Positions 16,605-24,452 of a stretch of DNA of 64,000 nt are shown in pieces. Position numbers and translations under genes: made by a program. This stretch comes from Micromonospora saelicesensis (GTDB lineage: Bacteria; Actinomycetota; Actinomycetes; Mycobacteriales; Micromonosporaceae): positions 62,001 to 126,000 of the forward strand of contig NZ_FMCR01000007.1 in the NCBI RefSeq assembly GCF_900091575.1, in the 5' to 3' direction. How positions within the stretch are numbered: the first letter of the stretch is position 1; every line of letters begins with the position of its first letter. The notes beneath the pieces were generated by a model. The model saw only the letters and a program-made list of their open reading frames with translations, was not told the DNA's origin and ran no database searches.

Positions 16605-17500
16605 CCGGCTGCGGCGCGGTCGGACTTGGCGCATCGGCGCTGGTCACGGCGCTCCTGCTCAGCGGCTGCGGCACTCCCCGCTCCGGTGACCTCGGCCCGG
16701 CGCCCACCGCGCCGCCGCCGAGCGTCGCACCCACCGACCGCCCGGAACCCACCCCGACCCGGGTCGCGGAGCCGACGCCACCACCCATGAGCCGGGCGCC
16801 GGCTCCGTCGACGGCGGCGTCCACCGGCACGCGCCGGGCGGACCCGGTGACCATCGAGCTGTGGTACGTCCGCGCCGGGCTGCTCGTGCCGACCCGGCGC
16901 ACCCGGCCGGCCACTGTCGCGACGTCCCGGCTGGCGCTGACCGAACTGGCCGCCGGGCCGAGCCCGGCCGAGGCCGCCACCGGGATGATCACCCTGCTTC
17001 CGGCCGGCGTCGAGGTCACCCGCATCGCCGACGGCGTGGCGACGCTGGGGGTGCCGTCCGCCGGCGACCCGGCCACCCGGCGGCTGCGCGAGGCGCAGGT
17101 GGTGTGGACGCTCACCCAGTTCCCCAGCGTGCGTCAGGTCCGCCTCGACGGCGCGGCCCCGGTCGACCGGGGGGACTACGCCGACCTGCTGCCACCGATC
17201 GTGGTCACCGGCCCGATCCCCGGCGAGCGCGTCTCCGCCCCGCTCGTCGTCACCGGCACTGCCACCGTGTTCGAGGCCACGGTGAGCGTCCGGGTGCTGG
17301 ACGCCGCCGGCCGGGAGGTGGCCACCGGTTTCGGCACCGCCAGTTGCGGCAGCGGCTGCCGGGGTGGCTACCGGGTCCTGGTCGGCTGGCGCACGGTCCG
17401 CGAACAGAAGGGCACTGTCGAGGTGTACGAGGTGTCCGCCGAGAACGGCGCGCGGATCAACACCATGGCCGTGCCGGTGGTCCTCGCCCCCGGCGGCTGA
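16601..17500 (+). CDS. GerMN/Gmad2-domain lipoprotein coupled to the two-component system
   Basis: 299 residues. A lipoprotein signal peptide ends in LLLSGCG (lipid-modified Cys near residue 23). A Pro/Thr-rich linker reaches about residue 80, then a GerMN domain (IELWYVRAGLLVPTRR, LTELAAGPSPAEAATGM), and a Gmad2 immunoglobulin-like domain at about 205-298 (PIPGERVSAPLVVTGTATVF). GerMN/Gmad2 lipoproteins sit on the outer membrane face; LpqB, which pairs with the MtrAB system, is one with related parts. The 4-bp overlap with the kinase gene suggests this protein modulates that sensor. Confidence 0.87.
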   Translation: MTGCGAVGLGASALVTALLLSGCGTPRSGDLGPAPTAPPPSVAPTDRPEPTPTRVAEPTPPPMSRAPAPSTAASTGTRRADPVTIELWYVRAGLLVPTRRTRPATVATSRLALTELAAGPSPAEAATGMITLLPAGVEVTRIADGVATLGVPSAGDPATRRLREAQVVWTLTQFPSVRQVRLDGAAPVDRGDYADLLPPIVVTGPIPGERVSAPLVVTGTATVFEATVSVRVLDAAGREVATGFGTASCGSGCRGGYRVLVGWRTVREQKGTVEVYEVSAENGARINTMAVPVVLAPGG

Positions 17501-17528
17501 GCCCGTTCACCCGCCGGACTCCCGGTGG

Positions 17529-17542
17529 AAACGCAATCGTTT
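17529..17542. promoter_or_regulatory. Possible TetR operator
   Basis: AAACG and CGTTT half-sites 4 bp apart, about 92 bp before the tetR-type gene. The arms are short, so this is only a candidate for an autoregulatory site. Confidence 0.25.
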
Positions 17543-17634
17543 TGTCGGCTGGGTGCGAGGCAACTCACGAAAGCCTGCACTATCAGCCAACCGCGAACTA
17601 GGGTCAGTACGACATCGTTTCGCAGGGGGTCGGG

Positions 17635-18264
17635 ATGCTGGGTGGTCAGCAGGTGGGCGCGGGTGCCGGGGTGCCGGCAGCCCGGGCTCCGCGCTGCACC
17701 GACAGCGACCTGTTCACCGTCGTCATCGACACCCTGCGCGAGGTCGGCTTCGACCGGATGACCATCGACGCCGTCGCCGCCCGCGCCCACGTCAGCAAGG
17801 CCACCATCTACCGACGCTGGGACGGCAAGGCCGAGCTGGTCGTCGCCGCCCTGCGCGACCGGCAGGTGGGTGTGCACAACCCGCCCGACACCGGCTCCCT
17901 CCGTGGCGACCTGATCGAGTTGCTGCGGGCCACGGCCGCGATCTGCACGGCCGACTGCGACCTCATGCAGGCGTTGACCTTCGCCATGCGGACCAACCCC
18001 GAGCTGGAACGGCTGGTGCGTCACCAGGTGCTGCCGGCCGGGCGGGTGGCCAGCACCGCCATCCTGGTCCGGGCCGCCGCCCGCAGGGAGATCCCGCCGG
18101 AGGCCGGCGAGCGGGAGCTGTTCCACGATCTGGCGCCCGCGCTCACCATGTCCCGCATCGTCGCGCACGGCCTACCCGCCGATGACGCGTTCCTCACCCA
18201 GGTCGTCGACGAGGTGCTGATCCCGGTACTCCGCTATCAGCACGACCGTCCGTCGCCGGCCTGA
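17635..18264 (+). CDS. TetR/AcrR-family repressor of the adjacent exporter
   Basis: 209 residues. The N-terminal HTH at about 25-70 (GFDRMTIDAVAARAHVSKAT with the family signature IYRRWDGKAELV) is followed by a C-terminal ligand-binding domain of the TetR_C_16-like type (LLRATAAICTADCDLMQAL). It is 33 bp upstream of a DHA2 drug exporter in the same direction, a standard repressor-pump pair: ligand binding should release DNA and allow expression of both. The start has CAGGGGG just upstream. Confidence 0.92.
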   Translation: MLGGQQVGAGAGVPAARAPRCTDSDLFTVVIDTLREVGFDRMTIDAVAARAHVSKATIYRRWDGKAELVVAALRDRQVGVHNPPDTGSLRGDLIELLRATAAICTADCDLMQALTFAMRTNPELERLVRHQVLPAGRVASTAILVRAAARREIPPEAGERELFHDLAPALTMSRIVAHGLPADDAFLTQVVDEVLIPVLRYQHDRPSPA

Positions 18265-18297
18265 TTCACCGATATTCGCAACACGGAAGGCTTCACC

Positions 18298-19791
18298 ATG
18301 CCCGGAACCACCTCGACCGCGCCCGGCGCGCCCAACGCCGGGACGTCGACAGGCGCACCGCACCCGCGGCGCTGGATCGCGCTGGCGGTCATCGCGGTCT
18401 CACAGCTGATGGTCGTCCTGGACGCCACGATCGTGAACATCGCACTGCCGCAGGCCCAGGCCGACCTGGGGATCACCGACGCGAACCGGCAGTGGGTGAT
18501 CACCGCCTACACGCTGGCCTTCGGTGGTCTGCTGCTGCTCGGCGGTCGCATCGCCGACTACTGGGGACGCAAGCGCACCTTCCTGGTCGGCATGACCGGT
18601 TTCGCGCTCGCCTCCGCCCTGGGTGGTCTGGCCACCACCGGTGAGATGCTCTTCGCCGCCCGCGCGTTGCAGGGCGCCTTCGGCGCGCTGCTCGCCCCGG
18701 CCGCACTGGCGCTGCTCACCGTCCTGTTCACCGAGGCCACCGAGCGGGCCAAGGCCTTCGCGGTGTACGGCGCGATCGCCGGCGGTGGGTCGGCGGTCGG
18801 CCTGCTGCTCGGCGGGGTGCTCACCGAGTACGCCGACTGGCGCTGGTGCCTGCTGGTCAACATCCCGGTCGCCGCCATCGCCATCGCCTTCGCGCTGCCG
18901 CTGGTGCCGGAGAGCCGGGCCCACGGCAACACCCGCTACGACGTGCCCGGTGCGATCGTGGTGACCGCCGGCCTGGTCTCCCTGGTCTACGGCTTCACCA
19001 AGGCCGCCGAGGACGGCTGGGACGCCACCGCGACGCTCGGTTTCATCGCCGCGGGCGTGGTGCTGCTCGCCGTCTTCGTGGTGATCGAGCTGCGCTCCAG
19101 CCACCCGCTGCTGCCGCTGCGGATCCTGCTGGACCGCAACCGGGGCGGGGCGTTCCTCACCTCGACGCTGATCGGCGCCGGCCTGTTCGGGGCGTTCCTG
19201 TTCCTGACCTTCTACTTCCAGGTGGTGCTGCAGTACAAGCCCCTCGAAGCCGGTCTCGCGTCCCTGCCGGTCACCGCCGGTGTGCTGATCGCCGCGGGTG
19301 GCGCCAGCCAGCTGATGCCCCGGCTGGGTGCCAAGCCGCTGATGGTCGCCGGTTCGGCGCTCGCCGCCCTGGGCATGCTGGTGCTGACCCAGATCGACGT
19401 GGACACCTCGTTCCTCACCCACCTGCTGCCCGCGCAGGTCGTCCTGGGCCTGGGGCTGGGCTTCACCTTCGTCCCGCTGTCCAGCCTCGCCCTGGTCGGG
19501 GTGCCGGAGCACGACGCCGGCGCGGCCAGCGCGACGCTCAACGCCACCCAGCAGATCGGTGGCTCGCTCGGCACCGCGCTGCTGAACACCTTCTACACCA
19601 GCGCGGTCGCCGCCTATCTGGTCGGCCGGGCGCCGAACCCGGTCAACCAGGTCGAGGCGCTGGTGCACGGCTACCGGGTGGCCTTCGCCTGGGGCGCGGC
19701 GCTGATCGTGCTCGCCGGACTGGCCACCCTGGTCCTGGTGAAGGTCCGCAAGGAGGACATCCCGACCGGCAACACCGTGCACATGGGCTGA
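18298..19791 (+). CDS. DHA2-family (14-helix) MFS drug exporter
   Basis: 497 residues with about 14 hydrophobic helices. DHA2 landmarks: MVVLDATIVNIALPQAQADL in helix 1, the motif A loop GGRIADYWGRKR after helix 2, and GGGSAVGLLLGGVLTEYADW (motif C) in helix 5, with the following NIPV. The protein is a proton-driven antiporter that exports hydrophobic drugs. It is preceded at 33 bp by its likely TetR repressor and followed by a strong terminator at 19800-19857. The substrate is unknown. Confidence 0.93.
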   Translation: MPGTTSTAPGAPNAGTSTGAPHPRRWIALAVIAVSQLMVVLDATIVNIALPQAQADLGITDANRQWVITAYTLAFGGLLLLGGRIADYWGRKRTFLVGMTGFALASALGGLATTGEMLFAARALQGAFGALLAPAALALLTVLFTEATERAKAFAVYGAIAGGGSAVGLLLGGVLTEYADWRWCLLVNIPVAAIAIAFALPLVPESRAHGNTRYDVPGAIVVTAGLVSLVYGFTKAAEDGWDATATLGFIAAGVVLLAVFVVIELRSSHPLLPLRILLDRNRGGAFLTSTLIGAGLFGAFLFLTFYFQVVLQYKPLEAGLASLPVTAGVLIAAGGASQLMPRLGAKPLMVAGSALAALGMLVLTQIDVDTSFLTHLLPAQVVLGLGLGFTFVPLSSLALVGVPEHDAGAASATLNATQQIGGSLGTALLNTFYTSAVAAYLVGRAPNPVNQVEALVHGYRVAFAWGAALIVLAGLATLVLVKVRKEDIPTGNTVHMG

Positions 19792-19799
19792 GCCTGACC

Positions 19800-19857
19800 G
19801 ACGTGGCCGCCGGCCGGAGCGTCCCGACCTCGGGGCGGGCCGGCCGGCGGCCACGTC
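19800..19857 (+). terminator. Hairpin terminator after the DHA2 exporter
   Basis: Perfect 18-bp arms (19800-19817 and 19840-19857) around a 22-nt loop, 8 bp after the exporter stop codon. Confidence 0.7.
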
Positions 19858-19901
19858 CGGTAGCGTCCCGACCATCGTCGAAAATCCGTTTGAGGAGATC
19901 C

Positions 19902-20693
19902 ATGTCGACCCCTGCTGACCAGATCATCACAGCTCTGCGCGCGGGCCACGAGGAGCTCGCCGCGCTCGTACGGGACCTCAAGGAGGACGACCTGCTCCGT
20001 CCGTCGGGGGCCAGCGAGTGGCAGGTCTCCCAGGTGCTGAGCCACCTGGGCAGCGGCGCCGAGATCAACCTGGCGACGCTGGACGCCGCCCGTTCCGGCG
20101 CGCCCGGCCCGGACGGGGACTTCAACCGTGGCGTCTGGGCGCGCTGGGACGCGATGTCCCCGGCCGAGCACGCCGCCGGGTTCCTCGCCACCAACGAACG
20201 GCTGGTCGAGGCGTACGAGGCGCTGGACGCCGAGACCCGGGCCTCGATGAGGATCGACCTCGGCTTCCTGCCGGAACCGGTCGACGTGGCCACCGCGGCC
20301 CGGTTCCGGCTCAGCGAGTTCGCCCTGCACCAGTGGGACGCCGAGGTGGCGTTCAACCCGTTCGCGGCGGTGACGCCGGGTGCGGTGGCGCTGCTGCTCG
20401 ACCAGATCGGCGGCATGCTGGCCTGGACCAGCCGACCCCAGGAGCTGGCCGGCCGGGAGGCCACAGTACTGGTCCGGCTGCACGCGCCCGAGCGGACGTT
20501 CGGGCTGCGGCTGGGCGAGAAGGTCGAGATCGTCGACGCGCCGGAACGTCCCGACGGGGAGCTGGTGGCCCCGGCCGAGGCGTGGCTGCGGCTGGCCACC
20601 GGACGGCTGGGCCCCCAGCACACCCCCGACGGGGTGCAGGTGACCGGCTCGGTGACCCTCGACGACCTGCGCCGGGTCTTCGTCGGCTTCTGA
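19902..20693 (+). CDS. Mycothiol-dependent maleylpyruvate isomerase-family protein (DinB fold)
   Basis: 263 residues from the ATG at 19902, which has TGAGGAGA upstream. The N-terminal DinB/MDMPI helical bundle (residues 1-165) carries the metal-binding His pattern: WQVSQVLSHLGSGAEI and FALHQWDAEVAFN. A C-terminal MDMPI_C-like domain follows (LVRLHAPERTFGLRLGEK). Such enzymes use mycothiol, the actinomycete thiol, as cofactor, so the gene supports the taxonomic assignment. The specific reaction is not known; the isomerase name covers a large and mostly uncharacterised family. It appears to be a single gene, bounded by terminators on both sides. Confidence 0.88.
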   Translation: MSTPADQIITALRAGHEELAALVRDLKEDDLLRPSGASEWQVSQVLSHLGSGAEINLATLDAARSGAPGPDGDFNRGVWARWDAMSPAEHAAGFLATNERLVEAYEALDAETRASMRIDLGFLPEPVDVATAARFRLSEFALHQWDAEVAFNPFAAVTPGAVALLLDQIGGMLAWTSRPQELAGREATVLVRLHAPERTFGLRLGEKVEIVDAPERPDGELVAPAEAWLRLATGRLGPQHTPDGVQVTGSVTLDDLRRVFVGF

Positions 20694-20699
20694 CCAGCG

Positions 20700-20732
20700 G
20701 CCGTGCGGGCCGGTCTCCCCGGCCCGCACGGC
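20700..20732. terminator. Bidirectional hairpin terminator
   Basis: Perfect 14-bp arms (20700-20713 and 20719-20732) with a 5-nt loop, filling the 42-bp gap between the convergent isomerase-family gene and rtcB. Confidence 0.75.
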
Positions 20733-20735
20733 ACG

Positions 20736-21935
20736 TCAGCCCTTCACGCAGACCACCTGCTTGAGGTGCGCGACCACCTCGACCAGGTCCTCCTGCTGGG
20801 CCATCACCTCGGTGATGTCCTTGTACGCGCCGGGGATCTCGTCGACCACCCCGGCGTCCTTGCGGCACTCCACCCCGGCGGTCTGCGCGGCCAGGTCCTC
20901 CGTGCTGAACGTCCGCTTGGCCTGCGCCCGGGACATCCGACGCCCCGCCCCGTGCGACGCCGAGCAGTACGCGTCAGTGTTTCCCCGCCCCCGCACGATG
21001 TACGACCCGGTGCCCATCGACCCGGGGATGATGCCCAGGTCACCCCGGCCGGCCCGGATGGCACCCTTGCGGGTCACCAGCACGTCCACCCCGTCGTAGC
21101 TCTCCTCCGAGACGTAGTTGTGGTGGCAGCTGATCGGCTCGTCGTAGCCGACCTGCGGGAAGTGCTCACGCACCACGCCGCAGAGCAGGGCCAGCATGAC
21201 CGCCCGGTTGCGCCGCGCGTACTCCTGCGCCCACCAGAGATCCCGCCGGTACGCGTCCATCTCCGGCGTCCCGGCGAGAAACACCGCCAGGTCCCGGTCT
21301 GGAAGGTCCGCGTTGTGCGGCAGCCCCCGGGCCACCCCGATGTGCCGCTCGGCCAGTTCCTTGCCGATGTTGCGGGACCCGGAGTGCAGCATCAGCCAGA
21401 CCCGCCCCTCGTCGGCACCGCCCTGCTCCAGGCAGACCTCGATGAAGTGGTTGCCCCCGCCGAGGGTGCCGATCTGCCGCTGCGCCCGCGTCTCCAGCTG
21501 CGCCACCCGCCGGTCCAGGCCGGCGAACCGGCCCCAGAAGTCGTCCCAGCCGGCCTGCTCCAGGCCCCGGATCCGACGCGTGTCGACCGAGTCCTTGCGC
21601 TGGGCGAAGCCGACCGGGATGGTGGCCTCGATCGCGGAGCGCAGCCCGGCCAGGTCGTCCGGAAGGTCGGCGGCGGTCAGCGAGGTACGGACCGCCGACA
21701 TCCCGCAGCCGATGTCGACGCCGACCGCGGCCGGCGAGACGGCCTGCCGCATGGCGATCACCGAGCCGACCGTGGCGCCCTTGCCGAAGTGGACGTCGGG
21801 CATCACGGCGACACCCTGCACCCAGGGCAGCGCGCCGATGTTGCGCAGCTGCTTGGCGGCCTGGGGCTCGATGGCGTACGGGTCGGTCCAGACCCGGACC
21901 GGTGCCCGGGTACCGGCGAGAGGGGTGAATCCCAT
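20736..21935 (-). CDS. rtcB: RtcB-family RNA ligase
   Basis: 399 residues covering the complete RtcB fold. Metal and nucleotide ligands are present: Asp74 and Cys77 in VGVDIGCGMSA, His163 in GGGNHFIEV, LHSGSRNIG (184-191), CHHNYV (270-275), GSMGTGSYIV, and SASHGAGR with His328, the residue guanylylated in this family. RtcB joins RNA ends bearing 3'-phosphate or 2',3'-cyclic phosphate to 5'-OH ends using GTP and Mn2+, repairing tRNA or rRNA broken by ribotoxins. AAGGAGTCCACC precedes the ATG. No archease gene is adjacent. The upstream leader (promoter, 41-codon ORF, hairpin) suggests attenuation control. Confidence 0.93.
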   Translation of the reverse strand: MGFTPLAGTRAPVRVWTDPYAIEPQAAKQLRNIGALPWVQGVAVMPDVHFGKGATVGSVIAMRQAVSPAAVGVDIGCGMSAVRTSLTAADLPDDLAGLRSAIEATIPVGFAQRKDSVDTRRIRGLEQAGWDDFWGRFAGLDRRVAQLETRAQRQIGTLGGGNHFIEVCLEQGGADEGRVWLMLHSGSRNIGKELAERHIGVARGLPHNADLPDRDLAVFLAGTPEMDAYRRDLWWAQEYARRNRAVMLALLCGVVREHFPQVGYDEPISCHHNYVSEESYDGVDVLVTRKGAIRAGRGDLGIIPGSMGTGSYIVRGRGNTDAYCSASHGAGRRMSRAQAKRTFSTEDLAAQTAGVECRKDAGVVDEIPGAYKDITEVMAQQEDLVEVVAHLKQVVCVKG

Positions 21936-22011
21936 GGTGGACTCCTTCAGTCGTGCCGTGACCGTTAATGATCAGGTTTTGGTCGCCAGCGGCGGTGCGC
22001 GGATACGAAAG

Positions 22012-22041
22012 GGCCGCCCGATCCCGGTGGGATGGGCGGCC
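22012..22041 (-). terminator. Two-tier hairpin between leader ORF and rtcB (attenuator candidate)
   Basis: On the minus strand an outer 8-bp stem (GGCCGCCC with GGGCGGCC) is continued by an inner 5-bp stem (ATCCC with GGGAT, tri-nucleotide loop) and followed by CTTTCG. It begins 22 bp after the stop of the 41-codon ORF and ends 76 bp before the rtcB start, so an intrinsic stop here would set how much RNA reaches rtcB. Confidence 0.6.
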
Positions 22042-22063
22042 GGCGGACGCGTCAGCGTCGGCG

Positions 22064-22189
22064 TCAGTCGCGCCACCCCGGCTCGTTGCGCCGCGATGGG
22101 CAATAGGCACGGGTATTGGCGGTGAGCTGCAAAGGGGTGTTGGCGGGGAGCAGGCACCAGCGGGCGTCGGTGCGGACGCGTCGCGACAT
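22064..22189 (-). CDS. 41-residue leader-type small protein upstream of rtcB
   Basis: A short ORF with ATG at 22189, a strong GGAGGGAG site 7 bp before it, and about 80% G/C at third codon positions, which supports translation. The product is basic, opens SRRVRTDARWCLLPANTPLQ and has a Cys/Arg/Trp-rich end (CPSRRNEPGW); there is no signal peptide or membrane segment and I recognise no family. It lies between a good promoter and a terminator-like hairpin ahead of rtcB, so it may be a leader peptide whose translation controls the hairpin, or a small RNA-binding protein made with RtcB. Both roles are inference. Confidence 0.55.
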   Translation of the reverse strand: MSRRVRTDARWCLLPANTPLQLTANTRAYCPSRRNEPGWRD

Positions 22190-22231
22190 GGCGTACTCCC
22201 TCCGGGTTGCTCGGTTGACCGTGCACCGACG

Positions 22232-22260
22232 ACAGTAGGAGGGCTGCGGCGCGTCCGCAA
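22232..22260 (-). promoter_or_regulatory. Sigma-70-type promoter for the rtcB leader
   Basis: On the minus strand TTGCGG (22260-22255) and TACTGT (22237-22232) are separated by exactly 17 bp. Transcription would begin near 22225, about 36 nt before the leader ORF start. Confidence 0.5.
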
Positions 22261-22272
22261 TGGATATCGCCG

Positions 22273-24270
22273 CTACCGGCCACCGACCCGGCGCGCGACC
22301 GCCAGCAGATACTCCCTGCGATCCAGCGGATTGTTGTCCCAGCGGGTCCGGACGGGGGCAGGACCACGCACCGGCCGGTAGCAGTCGAACTCGGTCTCCA
22401 GCACGCCCTCCCCCCGGGTCAGCGCAGGCAGGCGACGCTCCAGCGCGTGCACCAGACCAGCCGGGATCTCACCCTGCACCAGGTAGGACGCGCCCTGCGC
22501 GGTGGTGTCGGTCGGCACCGCTTCCAGCCGGGTGAGCGCGGGCAGCAGCGTGCCGAGGACGTCACCCGGCACCTCCAGCCGGAAGCGGTGTACCGGCTCG
22601 TGGACCCGGGTGCCGGCACGGGCGAGTGCGGCCATCAGCACCAACGGGGTGAGATTGCGGAAGTCCCCCGCCGTGCTGGACATGCTCTTGTCGAAGGTGC
22701 CGTGGGAATGGCTCTGCCGCGCCCAGTAACCGGCGTGAGTCATCGTCACCTCGCAGTCGGGGACCTCCCACCCGTGAAGGCCCTGGCGCAGGGTTCGGCG
22801 CACGGTCTCCTCCACGGCGGTGAAGAAGGCGGGTGGCATCGAACCCAGCTCGACGCCGAGTCGAAAGGTCACGCCGGCACCGGTCGGCGCAGGCGCGATC
22901 CGCAGCCCGACGGTGGCCAGGAACGGGTTGGGCGCCACCGCGATCACCTCGACCGCCTCACCGACGCCGCACACCCGCTCCACGTGCACCGTGCTGGTCT
23001 CCCGGAACGTCACCCCCACGCCGAAGTCGTCGGCAAGGGTGGCCTGGATGACCTCCTTCTGCACCTCGCCGTAGAGCGACACGGTGATCTCGTGCTGCCG
23101 GTCGTCCTGCCGCAGGTTGATGAGCGGGTCCTGCTCAGCGAGCTGGATCAGCGCAGCGTGCAGCGCGACCCGGTCGGCGGGGCGCGTCGGCACCACCACG
23201 GTCTCCAGGGTGGGTGGCGCGAAGTGGCGGTCGGTGCCGACATGTCCGGGTGGCACGCCCACCGGGTCGCCGATCCGAGCCTGCTTGAGGCCCCACAACC
23301 GGGCGATGTGGCCGGCTTCGACCGCCGACGCCACCACGTCGGCCCCATGGGCGACGACTCGTACGGCGGTGACCAGCTCAGCGTCGACCGCGCCGACGCG
23401 GACCCGGTCGCGAATCCGGATCGTGCCGGCGAAGAGCCGGACCAGGGCGATCTTCTCTCCGGCTGGACCCCGTTCGATGGCGAACACGGTGCCGGAGACC
23501 GGGGCGTCGGCGTCACCCTGGACGGTGGGCAGCAGCTCGGTGATCCCGGCGATCAGCGCGTCCACCCCGGCACCTGTGATCGCCGAGCCGGCGTAGACGG
23601 GCTGCACCAGCGCGCGGCCGGTCCGCGTCGCCAACGCAGCGCGTAGCCGTGAGTACGGCAGCGAGGACGTGTCCGCCACCCAGTCGGCGAGCAGCACGTC
23701 GTCCTGGCCGGTGAGCAGGTCGAGCAGCCGGTCGGTGGAGGCGAGGTCGGTGGGGCCGTACGTCGTGCAGTGGGCGCCGCGGGTCCCCGGCATCGCCACC
23801 GCGCCCATCGCCACGACGGTCGGCGTGAGCTTCTCCGCGACCGCCTGGAAGACCCGCTCGGGGTCCGCCCCGACCCGGTCGACCTTGTTGATGAAGATCA
23901 GCGTCGGGATGCGCAGCCGGCGCAGAGTCCGCATCAGCACCCGGGTCTGCGGCTGCACCCCCTCCACCGCGGAGATCACCAGCACCGCGCCGTCGAGCAC
24001 ACCGAGCACCCGCTCGACCTCGGCGATGAAGTCCGGGTGACCGGGCGTGTCGATCAGGTTGACGGTCACGTCGTCCAGCACGAAGGAGACGACAGCCGAG
24101 CGGATGGTGATCCCGCGTTGCCGTTCCAGTGCCAGGGTGTCGGTCTGGGTGCTGCCCGCGTCGACCCGGCCGAGCTGGTCGGTCACACCAACGTCGTGCA
24201 ACAGCCGCTCGGTCAGGCTGGTCTTACCGGCATCGACGTGAGCCAGGATGCCGAGGTTCAGGGTTTTCAC
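22273..24270 (-). CDS. Tetracycline-resistance-type ribosomal protection GTPase (OtrA/TetM-like)
   Basis: 665 residues, the usual size of ribosomal protection proteins. GTPase motifs: AHVDAGKT (10-17), DTPGH (74-78) and NKVD (128-131). EF-G-like domains II-V follow, with the domain IV region THAGYWARQSHSH typical of Tet(M)/Otr(A) proteins. These EF-G paralogues dislodge tetracyclines from the 30S A site. The GTG start has AAGGACC upstream and gives the family N-terminus KTLNLGILAHVDAGKT. A 36-codon ORF overlaps this start. Actinomycete chromosomes carry several such genes; resistance to a given drug cannot be read from sequence. Confidence 0.88.
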   Translation of the reverse strand: MKTLNLGILAHVDAGKTSLTERLLHDVGVTDQLGRVDAGSTQTDTLALERQRGITIRSAVVSFVLDDVTVNLIDTPGHPDFIAEVERVLGVLDGAVLVISAVEGVQPQTRVLMRTLRRLRIPTLIFINKVDRVGADPERVFQAVAEKLTPTVVAMGAVAMPGTRGAHCTTYGPTDLASTDRLLDLLTGQDDVLLADWVADTSSLPYSRLRAALATRTGRALVQPVYAGSAITGAGVDALIAGITELLPTVQGDADAPVSGTVFAIERGPAGEKIALVRLFAGTIRIRDRVRVGAVDAELVTAVRVVAHGADVVASAVEAGHIARLWGLKQARIGDPVGVPPGHVGTDRHFAPPTLETVVVPTRPADRVALHAALIQLAEQDPLINLRQDDRQHEITVSLYGEVQKEVIQATLADDFGVGVTFRETSTVHVERVCGVGEAVEVIAVAPNPFLATVGLRIAPAPTGAGVTFRLGVELGSMPPAFFTAVEETVRRTLRQGLHGWEVPDCEVTMTHAGYWARQSHSHGTFDKSMSSTAGDFRNLTPLVLMAALARAGTRVHEPVHRFRLEVPGDVLGTLLPALTRLEAVPTDTTAQGASYLVQGEIPAGLVHALERRLPALTRGEGVLETEFDCYRPVRGPAPVRTRWDNNPLDRREYLLAVARRVGGR

Positions 24271-24334
24271 GCAGCGTCAGGTCCTTCAGGTAGGCGACAG
24301 ATCCCTTCTGGTCGGACATCGACGCAGCGCGCAT
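24224..24334 (-). CDS. 36-codon leader ORF overlapping the start of the ribosomal protection gene
   Basis: ATG at 24334 with AGGGAG 6 bp upstream; it encodes a short charged peptide (RAASMSDQKGSVAYLKDLTL then an Arg/Pro-rich tail) and runs 47 nt past the GTG start of the GTPase gene in another frame. Leader peptides upstream of tet(M) and similar genes mediate attenuation, so a coupling or stalling role is plausible. The tail from 24270 onward is constrained by the GTPase frame. Translation is not proven. Confidence 0.4.
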   Translation of the reverse strand: MRAASMSDQKGSVAYLKDLTLRENPEPRHPGSRRCR

Positions 24335-24452
24335 TGTTGCTCCCTGGAGGTTGGTGGCGGTTTCGGGTAGTTCAGCAGGCCGTCGTCGGGTCGGGCAACC
24401 GAATAACCGGCGCTCCCACACCCCGTCGGTGGTCGCTGGCAGACTTGCCGGG

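Noticed and set aside
18400..19875. 491-codon minus-strand ORF across the DHA2 exporter
   Set aside because: Antisense to a clear membrane transporter; its translation is low-complexity Gly/Gln/Arg/Asp.
18846..19901. Apparent long fusion of a reading frame into the mycothiol isomerase gene
   Set aside because: The part before 19902 is a shadow frame of the exporter; a good ribosome binding site at 19902 marks the true start.
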